The notes beneath the pieces were generated by a model. That model had not been told where the DNA came from, searched no databases, and saw nothing but the letters and a program-made list of their open reading frames with translations. The position numbers and the translations under genes were made by a program. DNA of 64,000 bases from Oscheius dolichura (lineage: Eukaryota > Nematoda > Chromadorea > Rhabditida > Rhabditidae): assembly GCA_932521035.1 (NCBI GenBank), contig OW051494.1:10588001-10652000 (forward strand), in the 5' to 3' direction. Of the stretch, positions 20,813 to 31,758 are shown in pieces; the first letter of the stretch is position 1, and each line of letters starts with the position of its first letter.

Positions 20813-22504
20813 GGGGATCGTACTATCAACGACCGAGCCAAGCCAAGACTCTAGAACATCTAGAGAAGAACTCCCGCCTCGGCGCCAAGAGCCTAAAGGC
20901 CCCAAGTTCCCAGTCAGGTCTCAAGCGGAAAAGAATATAAAAATTCTTGGAGAAGGGGTTGTTTTCTCTACTGATGTGACCACTGATCACCACCAAAGCT
21001 TTAAGAAACGAAGAAGATGATTAGGAAGGCTTTGCTCGGGTCTCTAGAGTCTCCGGAGTCTGGTCTCTAGACTTCCGATCTGTCTAGTAAGGATTAAAGC
21101 ACGTTAAGAAAAGCTGCAAATGCTCGTAATCCAATTGAGAAGAGCAAGAGCGTAATTATAGAAGGAGGAAACGATTGGCGACTGTGTTCTTCCGAGAGAA
21201 GGAGGTCAGACTCTGCGCGGCGCTGCATCTTCTAAGAAATTCGCAGACAACTAAGGCAATTTACTATACGTCGGCCCGTCGTAATGATCTTTCTCCTGCT
21301 CCTTTTTACCTCCGGGAAATGGATAATTTATACTTCAGGGAAGTGTTGCAGACGGCGCGGGGATCAAGAATTCAAAGATCTCAAGGGGCGCGACCGTTCC
21401 TTGGCTCTTGGTTGTTTTTGGAGGAAAGTGGACAAAAGGGGTGAAAACCGGTGCTCTAAAGCCTCTTTTTGTGATAAAAATGGAGAGGGGTAGGATAATA
21501 ATTAGCCCCCCGTACTCATCAGGAGGAGCCCCCTCCCCCCTCCCCTTCAAAGAGTAACGATGATATGCGAGAGAGAGGGAGGCAGTCTTTCATCTTTCTC
21601 TCCCTCTCTCTCTTTCTCTCTTTAATGACTTCCGTAGAGGGGGAACTAAAAACTAGGAAAAGGGAAGAAAAGCAGGGAAGAGAGTCATCCCATTACGATA
21701 ATTAACAAAGAAAATATGGAGCGTGTTTACGAGAGAATAAAGAAGGAGAAGCAGCCATTCTGGGGGATGGTGGGCATTCCCTGAACCCCTGTCTGGTGGC
21801 TTTTGACCGGGAATGGACTAAAATCCGTTGGAATCGCGGTCAGACAATCGTTTTGAGTCAAATTTTAAGAAGAGCTCGATTTTTAGCCATTCTAGATCGA
21901 AAATTGGAGAGAAAATGGACTGTACCCTATGTTTTTGGACTAAAATTGACTTTCTGGCGGTCATTTCCCTTTAGATTCCCCCGGTCACTATTCTCTCAAT
22001 TTAGGGCGCCTAAAAACTGGCCACGGGCCGTAAATTTATCAACAGAAACAAGAAAATAGCCTCCTAAAAAGTGTTCCTCCGCGCCTATTTTCCCAATTGA
22101 AATTGGATGCCCTTCACGCGAAATGACGGGATCATAAAGTAGGGAGGAGGGAGAAGGGAGTGTCATCGTCTTCTCCTTATGGCGACAGGGGTTGAAACTA
22201 CATTTGCGCTGTTGAATAACTCGGGTACAATAGAGAAATATAAGTGGATCAAAGCTGGGGGCGGATATTTTGACCCTCGGGGGTACCAGAAGGTCGCGAA
22301 AGTACAAGGCGGCGGGGGAGAGGGCACTTTTTCGTTTCCAATAATTGGAGGGCACACTTTTGTAGAGAATTTTATGGAGAACACGAGATGCACAAAAACG
22401 TGGTGAAGAAGCATTTTTTCTAGTTAATGGCCCCGGAAAATGTGATGGAAGATTGGCCGCCCTCCCTCCACCATGGAACCACAGGGAGCGAAAATTTCAG
22501 GCTA

Positions 22505-22905
22505 AATTTTTGTGGATTTATCTATCTGATATTCTTTGTCAGGGTTCATTTGGTGGGAAAAACTTAAAACAGGCCAAAGAATGAGGTTTTCCAAAGTTGA
22601 CCAGGGGGATATTTGTATTGAATTTCCCCTCGGTTTATGATTCTGAAGCCATAACGTGACACAGAAGCCACCTCCAGCGACGAGAGTTAGTTTTTCAGAA
22701 TCAGCTCGACAAGCTCTTTCTAACGGTCTATGATAGAGCCACAGAGGTGGAGTATTTGGAACGGTGGCCTTCATTCAGGCTAAGCTGTAAACGAGGCTGG
22801 AAAGAGCTCAGGGAGAGCAATTTAGTGGTACAGGATAGAGCCACAGAAGTGGAAAAATTGAGACGGAGTCATTCGATTCTTGACCAGAACCTTCGATTGG
22901 ATATA
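22505..22905 (-). repeat. Dispersed repeat R1
   Basis: Minus-oriented copy with a diverged middle. The tail (TTTGTCAGGGTTCATTTGGT) comes first, then GCTCTTTCTAACGGTCTATG and the head segment GTCATTCGATTCTTGACCAG. Confidence 0.6.
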
Positions 22906-23854
22906 GGCTGCTCTCTATTGAACATTCTCCTCCTTTTCTCGGCTATAACAGTGATGTTTCGATCTCCTTCCTGTCATTGACGGCCGCCTTCTTATGGAAT
23001 GTAGTCTTTCCCGTTAATTGGCATATCTCGCCACCTCCGAGTGTTCTTCAAAGAGAACAATCCCATCCGATCACTATAATTCCCGGTTTTTATGACGGGA
23101 AGCAATTAAACTACACAAAGGGGATTTCCATCCGGGACCTAGAACCCCGGGAGAAACTGTAATTTTTGGTCCTGGGAGGATATTCTTGGTTGCCTTTCAT
23201 GTTTTTGAAGGGAAAGTCGTGGAAACTTCCTTTTGGGAGCCAAAAATGCCGCTTAGGATGGGATTTCAGATCTTGAAAGCAGTTTTCTGTCTGTCTTCCA
23301 TGTTCTCGAGGAGAAGACTCAAAATATTTCCGTTCGGGAGTCAAAAATACCGGAAGAAGCGAACTTTTAAGGTCCTATAGAGATTTTCAGGGATTCTGGC
23401 TTCAGAAAGTCGACAAATAGCCATTTTCCTAGCTCTGAGTGTTTTCGCCGCTTCAGGAGATGGGCAACCACATTTTTTTCCAAGTTTTGTCCATCTTTCC
23501 TTTGCAATTTCCTTAGTTTCCCACTCCAAATCCTCTCCACCGGTCCAAACATCGCCAAATCACATACTACAGCGGTGTACGAGCATCGCCGAGGGGGAAT
23601 GGATCTGTTTATACCGTTGCCTGTATAAAATACACGACCGCCAATGTCATTGGCTGTCAATGGTGTACCTCAAAGTCCATAAACACGTTGTGTTTCTATT
23701 TCTCCGTGGCGGGAACACCTCCCCCTGATCCTGTTCCCCCTCTCTCTCTCTCTCACTTCTCCTCTTTGTAGTTGTCAATTTTCGAAAGAGAAAGATACTG
23801 CGAAACCAGCTTAAGCTGCCGGGAGGTCCAGCCCCTCGGCGGCGGGACGGGGGG

Positions 23855-23860
23855 TATAAA
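23855..23860 (+). promoter_or_regulatory. TATA box of the Pro/Cys-rich gene
   Basis: TATAAA lies 59 bases upstream of the start codon at 23919 in a GC-rich context, a normal spacing for a short 5' untranslated region. A CT-dinucleotide run lies about 100 bases further upstream. Confidence 0.55.
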
Positions 23861-23918
23861 GGTCCCGGTGGCTGGGCAGGAGGACAGAACAGTCTCCTCT
23901 CCTCTCCAGCTGTTGAAG

Positions 23919-24355
23919 ATGTTCCGTTCCGCTGTCTTCCTGGCTCTTTTGGGCGTCTCCACAGCTTTCCTCTTCCCCAGCAGCGGTGGTGGCTGCGGAT
24001 GGTAAGGGAACCACATTTTTCTCCATTTTTGGACCCCGAAATTTCAGATTTTTGGCTTATTTCCCTTCAGGACCCTTTTCTTTCCTTCTAAAACCCAACA
24101 TTTTCAGTGCTCCCCCGCCGCAGCCCTGCTGCCCCCCGCCCCAACCTTGCTGTCCTCCACCTCAGCCGTGCTGCCCGCCTCCTCCTCCACCACCACCACC
24201 CTGTGGATGGTAAGTTAAAATATCTAATATTTTATATATTAAAAAATTTCAGTGCCCCTCCCCCGGCCCCGTTCCCCCAGCAGAGCTACGCCCTCCCGCC
24301 ACCCCCTCAATACGCGGCTCCAGCTGGTAATTCCTATGCTCTTGGTGGAAAGTAA
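23919..24355 (+). CDS. Small secreted Pro/Cys-rich protein (95 aa, 3 exons)
   Basis: Exons 23919-24001, 24108-24209 and 24253-24355 give 96 codons. A signal peptide (MFRSAVFLALLGVSTAFLF) is followed by three repeats of PPPQPCC, a run of eight prolines, and a Gln/Tyr/Pro/Ala-rich end. Both introns split the same GGA TG|T codon context, and both exon ends encode a CGC(A)-type boundary, which suggests the middle exon arose by exon duplication. A TATA box lies upstream and an AATAAA signal at about 24400. No enzyme domain is present. By composition it is likely an extracellular structural protein, such as a cuticle or pharyngeal-lining component, but that is inference. Confidence 0.85.
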
Positions 24356-25179
24356 TCCATTCTTATCATTGCCTATCGTTGTCTGTATATATTTAACGAA
24401 AATAAACGTATTTTTTTTCTTTAAAATTTGTTTTAAAAGGGGAAAATGGGGGTAAAACCAGGTTTTTTGGATTATGGCTCCACGAAATGGTCAGAAAATC
24501 AAAAATAACAAGAAATAAAGCTCCGAAGGATGATTTTACAAATGTGTATGGGTTATTCCCCTTCAAACTGGTATTTTCCAATAACTAGAAAGCTCTAAAA
24601 GAGCCGCAGTTAGACAGGAATCCAAAAATTCTGACTAGACTGCCCCGGTGTCCTGTGAACGCCGTCAAAATTATCTTCTATGTGGTTTATTGAAATTGAA
24701 CAATTAGACGATGATTTTATGGACCGTTCAGGCTTATTTTCTTTCCAATAGATGTCTAAAATGGTATAAAAAGTCTTAAAACGGTCACAGTTAGACAGGA
24801 ACGCGCGAAATTCAAGGAAATGCAGAAATAGCCGTCAAAATGGCCAGTTACCCTTTTATCCCAATTTTCAAGCTAGAAATTTGCAAATTTCAAAAATACC
24901 GGGCATTCAGATGTTCAAAAAGGTCTTAAGAAGATCTCTGAACTCTCAGGATTACCTAAAGATTCATTGGAGATAAAAGGGCGAGACGCCTCCGTCTCGC
25001 ACCTTCCCCTTTCCCTTTCTGAAATTGTTCTTACGAGAAGGTGAAAAGAACTTCCAGTGGTCATAAAGGGGGATGAAAAGATGAAGGGATGTTCTTATCT
25101 TTTGGTAGCTACTAGACTGTGAGACGATCTGAGACATTGTTACTTGGGGAGGAAAAAAGACGGCGGGCCGGAGAAGAGG
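24356..25179. other. Intergenic stretch, nothing recognised
   Basis: The stretch holds the 3' untranslated region of the Pro/Cys-rich gene and then non-coding sequence. The phrase CAGTTAGACAGGAA recurs twice about 185 bases apart (near 24607 and 24788), suggesting a degraded duplication. Confidence 0.35.
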
Positions 25180-25362
25180 ATGCAGGCAATGGGGCGCCTT
25201 GAAGAAGAAGTTAGCCGTCTGCAGGCGGTGTATAACCTGCTGGAAAAGAAAAAGGGGAAAGAATTTGTAGTATACTTCATTATTACATCCATCAAACGCT
25301 TATTTTCCTTCAGGAAGACCGCTTTGGCCCACAAATCCACTTGGACTTTAAAAAGATCCCTC
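25180..25362 (+). pseudogene. Fragment of a coiled-coil gene (two exons)
   Basis: Two exon-like pieces (25180-25266 and 25314-25362) are joined by a normal intron with a CTTCAG acceptor. They encode a short coiled coil (GRLEEEVSRLQAVYNLLEKK) followed by FGPQIHLDFKKIP, and end at a GTAAG donor. No downstream exon is found: the donor falls on the telomere-like tandem duplication. I recognise no family. It may be a remnant cut off by rearrangement, or the start of a gene whose rest lies elsewhere. Confidence 0.3.
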
Positions 25363-25661
25363 GTAAGCCTAAGCTAAGCCTAAATCGAGTATATTTCGGG
25401 ACGGGACGTTCGGATTTTCTTACTCCAAATACAAAAGTTATTAAATACACCGTGATCTATCGATTGGTACTAATATCTAAGGTCTACGGTGTAATCGAAT
25501 TTTCACGTTCCTCGTAAGCCTAAGCTAAGCCTATATCGTGCATATCTCGACACTGAGCAGTCGGATTTCCTCACTCTAAAAACAAAAGTTGTTAGTTACG
25601 ATGAGATCTATCGACTGGTACTAATATCTAATAACTACAAGGAAATCCAATTTTCGCGTTA
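25360..25661. repeat. Tandem duplication (151-bp period) with telomere-like heads
   Basis: Two units begin CTCGTAAGCCTAAGCTAAGC at 25360 and 25511. The GCCTAA/GCTAA runs resemble degenerate nematode telomeric repeat (TTAGGC, written GCCTAA on the other strand). The rest of each unit shares GGTACTAATATCTAA and the ATCTATCGA segment with several substitutions. It sits at the left edge of the AT-rich block. Confidence 0.7.
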
Positions 25662-25947
25662 AAAAAGTCCCCTCGCGGTGCCTTCTTTCTGGAATTAAAA
25701 ACCATGGTTACGGCCTACACAGCTGAAAGTTTGCCTAGAACCATCATTTTTAGCGTAGAATGTTATGGTAGCAAGAATGGGACTCCAACGTAACCGGAAG
25801 TATGCGATTCCACTAACTTATTGAACGCCTATATTACTCGCTCTGACCAGTAAACTCTACTGACCTTGTCAAAACCATTCAAATTCTCAAACAAAATTTC
25901 CATCTACACTTCTTCTCGTGCTTTTCGGACGATAGGTCGCATCTCTG

Positions 25948-27541
25948 ATGATATTTCTCTTCCTCGCCTCTTTGATTCTCGGCTCTCTAGCCCAAATAGT
26001 CAGTTAATTTCTGAACATTTCAAACGGCTTTTTCAGAATTACACCGAGTATCTTTTGAAAACTCCATTGAGGGAAGGAGACGCGATTAAAATTGAAGGAA
26101 CTGCTCTCGGTGGGTTGGCATGTTTTTTTCATTTGAATAATCACATAACCTAGCAACGGGCTTCACATTTCCCTTACTGAAACACTTCCTAATGATAGCC
26201 ACTATATAACGTCGTTCCAATTGAAAGGTGGAATGAAACCAATACCCTTAGTCTGCCATACGAGCCGTGTAGATCCTGCAAACCCGGTGAGTCAATTGAC
26301 TTGCACATAAATAAAAAACAATAATATTATAATAATACCTTCTCTGATAAATAAATAGAGAAAATAACAAAACAAATAATCCAATTTAGAGTCATACGAT
26401 TTGGAATACCGATGACGTGATAGATAATTTCCATTTTCATCCAAATGAAAATTTCACGGTTTTGTTACAGTAAAACAAGCTTCGTTTTATTAATCTTAAA
26501 ATTTATACAGATACATAAACAATACAATGGATGTCTATATAGAGAATGGACATTTCATGGAAATAATCCAATGTGGGAAAGATCTAGAAAAGGCGAAATA
26601 TCTTGTCTTTGAAAAATTTGTACAAATAAACAAAGTGGAAATGTTCGGAGGGTAAGTTGCTAATGATCTTTTGTATATTATTGTCTTCTTTACAGCAACT
26701 ATTCCCTCAATTTTACATCTAATTTTGGAAAAAATAAATTCGATCCCGGTAGTAGCCTATTTGTGACGATGTTATACCCTACCTGGTTTTATGCGCCTTG
26801 GAATTTGCAACTGATAGATAAGAAAGGCAATGTTCCTCTTTATTTGCGTTTTGATGAATTGGGCAATGTGAGTTTACCAGTAATATAGAAGCCATTTTTA
26901 AGGCTCAAATTTATGCTCATACCACTATTGATAATGTGAGAGAATGGAGAAAGCTCGGCGATATCACTAGACGATTGAGTATACTTACTACTATAAGAAT
27001 AATGTATACAGAGTATAACGGGAAGTATAGCTTTACGGTAAGCGAAGCATCTTTCTCAAGAATTGATACATTTTAGATTTTTTACAATAATGTATATATA
27101 ACAACAATTTCTGATAATCGTGAAGGCTATCTTTATGAAAAACCAATTAATGGATTGAAGATTTTTGAAAATAATGCAACACTGGTGCACATTATTGATG
27201 TGCTCTGGGTGAAAGGTTCTCCCGATGATACAATTCCATTTTCTCCCAAGAGAACAACTTCTTCAATGTCAGAAGCTATCACTCCTAGTTCCACAGCTAC
27301 AGTTTTTCCTGAGAGTACAACTTCTACTCCTAAAGCTACAACTTCTTCTACTCCAACGACTACAATTTCTACTTCCACGAGTACAACTTCTTCTACTCCT
27401 AAAGCTACAACTCCTAAAATCACAACTTCTTCTTCTTCCAAAGCTACAACTACTTCTACTTCGAAGACAACAATTTTTTCTGCTTCCAAAACTACAACGT
27501 CTAGTTCTAAGGCTACAACTTCTTTTACCGTATCTCAATAA
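25948..27541 (+). CDS. Secreted galectin-like protein with Ser/Thr-rich tail (415 aa, 8 exons)
   Basis: Exons 25948-25998, 26037-26113, 26154-26286, 26390-26463, 26511-26651, 26696-26867, 26903-27037 and 27077-27541 give 416 codons in phase. An N-terminal signal peptide (MIFLFLASLILGSLAQ) is followed by two beta-rich domains. The first has the order of galectin strands: LREGDAIKIEGTA, LHISLTE, TIWNTDD, FHFHPNENFTVLYI and ENGHFMEI, ending with VQINKVEMFGG in place of the usual LxIxGDV. The second is weaker (NLQLIDKKGNVPLYLRFDE). The classical sugar-contact HxNPR motif is absent, so lectin activity is doubtful. The last 100 residues are Thr/Ser-rich with TTSSTPKATT-type repeats, a likely O-glycosylated mucin-like tail. 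The stop codon lies inside an AATAAA. The galectin call rests on fold pattern only. Confidence 0.7.
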
Positions 27542-28014
27542 AACCATTTCTTGTAACAATTAATTGTATTCTCGATGTATTGTATGATTCGAAGAAGGGA
27601 GGTTCGATTCTGAAGGTAGGACGAAAAAATTGGGCGAGGTTTGAACTGGCCGCGCGCAAATCAGCAGCGGCGTCCTTGCCGAATATTCATTTGCTTTCAT
27701 TTGTTTGCAAGAATTCAGTGAATTGCTGTTTTTTGGTGTTGCTTATTTGCTGCTTCAACAATTTCTCATGTATACAATGTATGCAAAATGTGTGATTCGA
27801 GAAAGAAAGATTAGGTGCCATTTTGGTTTAAAAAAAATCAGCTTATACGAAGTGGATTCGAAAAAATGCAATTTACCGCAGCATCCATTGCATTATGTGA
27901 TTTTCATTAGTTCATGTAGCTTTTAGTCTATTCTCCTTATTTTTTTAGCATTAAAATCCGAATTGTTTCAGAATTCGGAAGAAACAACCACTTCTCGTCT
28001 TAATATCGTAAACG
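27542..28014. other. Intergenic stretch with possible tRNA-derived remnant
   Basis: Around 27600-27670 the text GGAGGTTCGATTCTGAAGG contains a B-box-like core, but no cloverleaf folds. Nothing else is recognised. The next gene may have an upstream untranslated exon after the acceptor TTGTTTCAG near 27970. Confidence 0.3.
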
Positions 28015-29376
28015 ATGCCTAGCGTCTCTCGTGAATCGTTTGACTACTCTAATGAAAAATATTTCTGCTATGGGGTTCACATCAAAGTAAGCCCTTTTGC
28101 ATTATAGAAATAATAGCTTTATAGACAGTAGCATGCGTCCTAACTTGGTCTTTCCTCGTCTTGGACATTATCTCAGCCGTGCTGACTCCATTTGGCCTGG
28201 TTTTATCCCAAGACCCTGGCATGGTGTTTTGTTCTTCATTTCTCATTCTAAAATTATGTTTAGTATCTTATCTCTACTGTGGTAACATTACATTCGATTG
28301 GTTATATTACGTCATCAATAGTTGCACTTTGCGGAATTAGAAAAAGGATTGCTATCAATCTGCTTCCTCTTATTGTCTTTGATGTCCTTGATATTTTCAT
28401 ATTAGGTGGCGTCATAAATACCCGGAAAAAAGCCATAACTTTTTTATTTTCCACGCTTTTTAGGTGTATTAGGTGTCAAAATGTAGCTGACAGTATGGCA
28501 AAAAATATGGAATTAATATTGAGAAGTGCGACGCGTGTACCTGGTTACAGTACGTCGTGGAAAATGCGCGACAAACCTTTCGGAAGGGATTACGCTCGAG
28601 CAACAGAAAGAAAATAAAAAGCAAAAGCGTGCCGTCACCGCGCGGATCCGAACCCCCGACCTTTCTATCCTGTTTTGCAAAAACCCACTGCGCCATTTGG
28701 CCACGTTTTTCTCTTGCGGATAACGGTCGGCTCTGAAGTATTTTTTATACTTTTTGAATGGAATCTGTTCCTCTCGAGACGGAGAATTTTTCTGCGTTTT
28801 CGGTTTTTTCGTAACCCCTATTGCTCGAGCGTAATCCCTTCCGAAAGGTTTTTCGCGCATTTTCCACGACGTACTGTAACCAGGTACACGCGTCGCACTT
28901 CTCAATATTAATTCCATATTTTTTGCCATACTGTCAGCTACATTTTGACACCTAATACACCTAAAAAGCGTGGAAAATAAAAAAGGTATGGCCTTTTTCC
29001 GGGTATTTATGAATCACCATCATTTGTTACAGCATTTGTTACTATTGGTTTTGCAAGTATTGTTGCGGTGTCGGTAAGAGTTCACTATAAGTCGGTTTGT
29101 ATTTTCTTTTCTTTTGTTATTATCTGCTCTATTGTGCAAACAACAGTTGCTTATTTTTAGGTGCCTACAGCGGTGGAAGCGTTCCTCCTGAAGTATAGTG
29201 CCGCAGCATTTCTGGCTCTGTGCGTGTCAATGCTACTACAGACATGGAAAATCATCAACCTCGTAAATTGCTACACTTATCTCGAAGATTCAATGCCTCA
29301 TCGATTTGGATATGTAATCAGAGAACTCAGAGCAGGAGTACCTTCACCAAGAATTACACTTAAAGGCATTATTTGA
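28015..29376 (+). CDS. Four-TM LAPTM/DUF7027-like membrane protein (189 aa, 5 exons)
   Basis: Exons 28015-28086, 28125-28281, 28322-28405, 29033-29073 and 29161-29376 give 190 codons. Four hydrophobic segments are visible: VACVLTWSFLVLDIISAVL, VFCSSFLILKLCLVSYLYC, INLLPLIVFDVLDIFIL and AFVTIGFASIVAVS running into FLALCVSMLLQTW, with a short N-terminus (YFCYGVHIK) and a C-terminal cytosolic tail containing YTYLEDSMPHRFG. This layout resembles nematode LAPTM-related endosomal membrane proteins; the exact family is inferred. Intron 3 is only a short intron (donor GTGGCG, acceptor TTGTTACAG) into which a 601-bp fold-back element inserted. It heads a run of four closely spaced same-strand genes. 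Confidence 0.75.
28412..29012. repeat. Fold-back element (193-bp arms) inside an intron of the LAPTM-like gene
   Basis: The arms 28412-28604 and 28820-29012 are near-perfect inverted copies starting TCATAAATACCCGG. The 215-base loop holds a minus-strand tRNA-like segment with an A-box (TGGCGCAGTGGG) and a B-box (GGTTCGGATCC). Removing the element leaves an intron of about 30 bases, consistent with insertion into a minimal intron. Confidence 0.8.
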
Positions 29377-29582
29377 TATTCAACCCAATTTATTTCTGTT
29401 TAACAGATCAGACACGTTTTCTATGTTACCGTTACGTTTGTGCACTTTATTATATTACTAATAAACCGATCGTTTGATTCATTTGTAAATATACACCAAT
29501 GCGTAAAGCCACAACACTTATTTACAGTTTTGATTCGACAATATTGACGCTATATTTTTTAAAACATAATTTTCGTTTCAGT

Positions 29583-30000
29583 ATGGCCAACAACTTATCT
29601 TTGAATTTGGAATTTACTGGCGGCGCCGAGTTTCTGGTGGATAATATAAGGGAGCACAAGGTATAGTATTCTGTTATTATTTATAGTAGCGTTTGTTGCA
29701 GGTGACTGTACCAGTAGAAGATGATAATTTCACAGTTAAAAATCTGTTTGGCTGGATTAAAAATGAAATGCTAAAGGTTTGTATCTCATTATTTTGATGT
29801 GCCTCTTATTTTCTCGAATGCCATACAAATCTTTGCTTTAGAACTGTCATCGACCAGAACTTCTTATCGACGGCGACAGTGTCAGTCCTGGTATTTTGGT
29901 AGTCATCAACGATTGTGATTGGGAATTAACGGGAGGAGACGATACGATCCTGAAGAATGACGACACTATATGCTTCATTTCGACGTTGCACGGAGGCTAG
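29583..30000 (+). CDS. urm-1: URM1, ubiquitin-related modifier 1 (103 aa, 3 exons)
   Basis: Exons 29583-29660, 29702-29776 and 29842-30000 give 104 codons. URM1 is a beta-grasp sulfur carrier that, after C-terminal thiocarboxylation, donates sulfur for the 2-thiouridine of wobble-position tRNA and can also be conjugated to proteins. Seen: the N-terminal strand [17 protein letters not shown], the middle [35 protein letters not shown], the conserved WELTGGDD loop, and the essential C-terminal TLHGG ending exactly at the stop. Its length equals the family's. The start follows a TTTCAG acceptor by one base, suggesting trans-splicing. It lies 206 bases after the LAPTM-like gene. Confidence 0.96.
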
Positions 30001-30253
30001 TGACTTACTGCTATTCAATTTGTTTGTATATCTTGTTTACTGTTATAATTTGGCGTATAAATATTTCGATAGAATGGAATGCTTTTTAGTAGTATATGTT
30101 CATGCAGAAGGTTACCGTTTGTAGGTTTTATTTGTATTTCAGGCGCTGAGTCCATAAGCTCAACAGATTCCAACTGGTTAGTTGTAGATTATAATTCTTT
30201 TTTTCGCTTTTAGACTGGTTAGTTCAGTTTTAATTTGGAAGGTCTCCATTTCA

Positions 30254-31043
30254 ATGGCGGCAGCGTTGGAAGAAGGTCCGCCAACTACATCGCAACCGAA
30301 TACATCGGAGATTTCTCAGCCGAGTTATTCTGTCATCGAAGATTCTATAGGACAACTAGTTGGCTGTACAAATGAAAAAGTTATTTGGCCTAACCGTCCT
30401 CTCTATGGAAAATACTCCCTTGAAGATGAGTTGAGCGCCCGAAAGAAGTCACGGCGTCGCGCGAGAAAGAAGGCACCATCAAAGAGAGAAAGCCCAGTCC
30501 CGTCTCTGCGATGCATGTCATCTACTTCAATTTTGGGGCCTGCTATCAATCCTGGCAGTGATGTTTACCACATCCCGTCGTGGGTTCTCTGTTCACCGAA
30601 GAACAGCATAGATGATAGCAGCTCTTTCGAAGATATCGCGTTAGTTTTGTTTTTTTCTTTTCAAATTTTTATTTTTTTTCAGTTTGCGATCGGAGACTTC
30701 TTTCTCTTCTATCACAGACCTCGACGCTAGTAATCACAATGTCGGTGATACCTATGGCCTGTTGGGTTTGTGCACTCGAGATGATGCTGTACATAAACTG
30801 AAAAACCGCTGGAATGCTGTCCTCTTCAATGAGGAAAATAACAAATTTTATCTAGCTGTAATGTTCAACGATACGAAGTATGTAATGTCTATCAAAGAAA
30901 TATCACTTGGTAACGATGAATCTGGATGGGGTATCTCGTGGTTTGGACGTCAGCCGGGAATATTCTTCCGCAGCCTGAAGAAGATGACTCATTTCTATTC
31001 TTTTAATCCGGCAGCTGCTTTCTATGAGCTTACAATGAAATGA
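30254..31043 (+). CDS. Uncharacterised protein (248 aa, 2 exons)
   Basis: Exons 30254-30639 and 30683-31043 give 249 codons. The N-terminal half is polar and Ser/Pro-rich with a basic cluster RKKSRRRARKK (possible nuclear signal). The C-terminal half is folded-looking: TYGLLGLCTRDDAVHKLKNR, then NRWNAVLFNEENNKFYLAVM, YVMSIKEISLG and WGISWFGRQPGIFF. I recognise no family. The regular strand pattern with a WFG motif could be a small beta domain. It is 253 bases downstream of URM1 on the same strand. Confidence 0.7.
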
Positions 31044-31467
31044 AGAAAAGCACTGAACAAATTGTGATAATCAGTTAGTATGCCGGATAAAAGAGATCTA
31101 TAAGCATTTGTTTTATTCTGAAAAGCATACAATATTCTTTCTAGAGCTTGCAGCAACCATATCCTCCATCTCAAAAGATGAACAGTATCATTTGGCTTCG
31201 AAATAATATTTCCTCGTCATTTCTCTGTTGCCACACATAAACATAAAGGAATATATCATCTCTTTAGCGCTCTCTCACTTCTCCCTACTGTCTCTTCTTT
31301 TCCCCGACATCACAAATTCCTCATCAACAGTCCGCCCATCCCCCTGAACCGTCTCGCCTGCTCTATTCATCCATTCCGCAGTCGCGTTTTGTTTTTGTCT
31401 CCACTGCTTCCATTCTACCTTTCTCCTGTTACACATACACTAGAACAAAAAGAAATTACTTTTACAG

Positions 31468-31758
31468 ATGCTTTACGAAAAACTCGCCAAGCTTTATCAG
31501 ATCAACAGGAAGATCGAGTACCTGGAGGCGCAGCTCGCCATCATTGTGAGTTTTTTTCTGATGTCAAAACAAAAATTACATCATGTAAAACCTAGCCCCT
31601 TCCTGATATTCCATTTTCAGACTAATGAAAGAAATTACATCGAAACCAAGATCGATGTCATGGAGAGCCTGAAAAAAATGGGAACTCCTGCTAACAAGAT
31701 CTTTGAAGTTCTTCAGGAATTGGACAATTACTACTACGGAGAAAAGAAAGAAGACTAA
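31468..31758 (+). CDS. Small coiled-coil protein (71 aa, 2 exons)
   Basis: Exons 31468-31545 and 31621-31758 give 72 codons. It is helical throughout (LAKLYQINRKIEYLEAQLAI, then ETKIDVMESLKKMG) with heptad spacing of hydrophobics and an acidic-basic end (YYYGEKKED). The ATG directly follows TTTTACAG, a trans-splice-type acceptor. No family is recognised; it could be a subunit of a coiled-coil complex. Confidence 0.65.
   Translation: MLYEKLAKLYQINRKIEYLEAQLAIIVSFFLMSKQKLHHVKPSPFLIFHFQTNERNYIETKIDVMESLKKMGTPANKIFEVLQELDNYYYGEKKED

Larger units (their letters stand above)
18752..23918. other. Long gene-free region
   Basis: About 5.2 kb without a supported gene. It holds palindromic element 5 (20725-20812), an R1 copy (22505-22905), CT-rich low complexity at about 21590-21625 and 23738-23760, and between about 19100 and 19780 a loosely repeated purine-rich segment (three degenerate units with an agAGCGCGGg-like core). 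Several open frames of 60-120 codons exist but none shows splice-consistent extension or a recognisable domain. The first few hundred bases are probably GPCR promoter. Confidence 0.4.

Noticed and set aside
28640-28703. tRNA gene on the minus strand
   Set aside because: It has Pol III box-like segments but no cloverleaf, and lies in the loop of a fold-back element; treated as SINE-like remnant.
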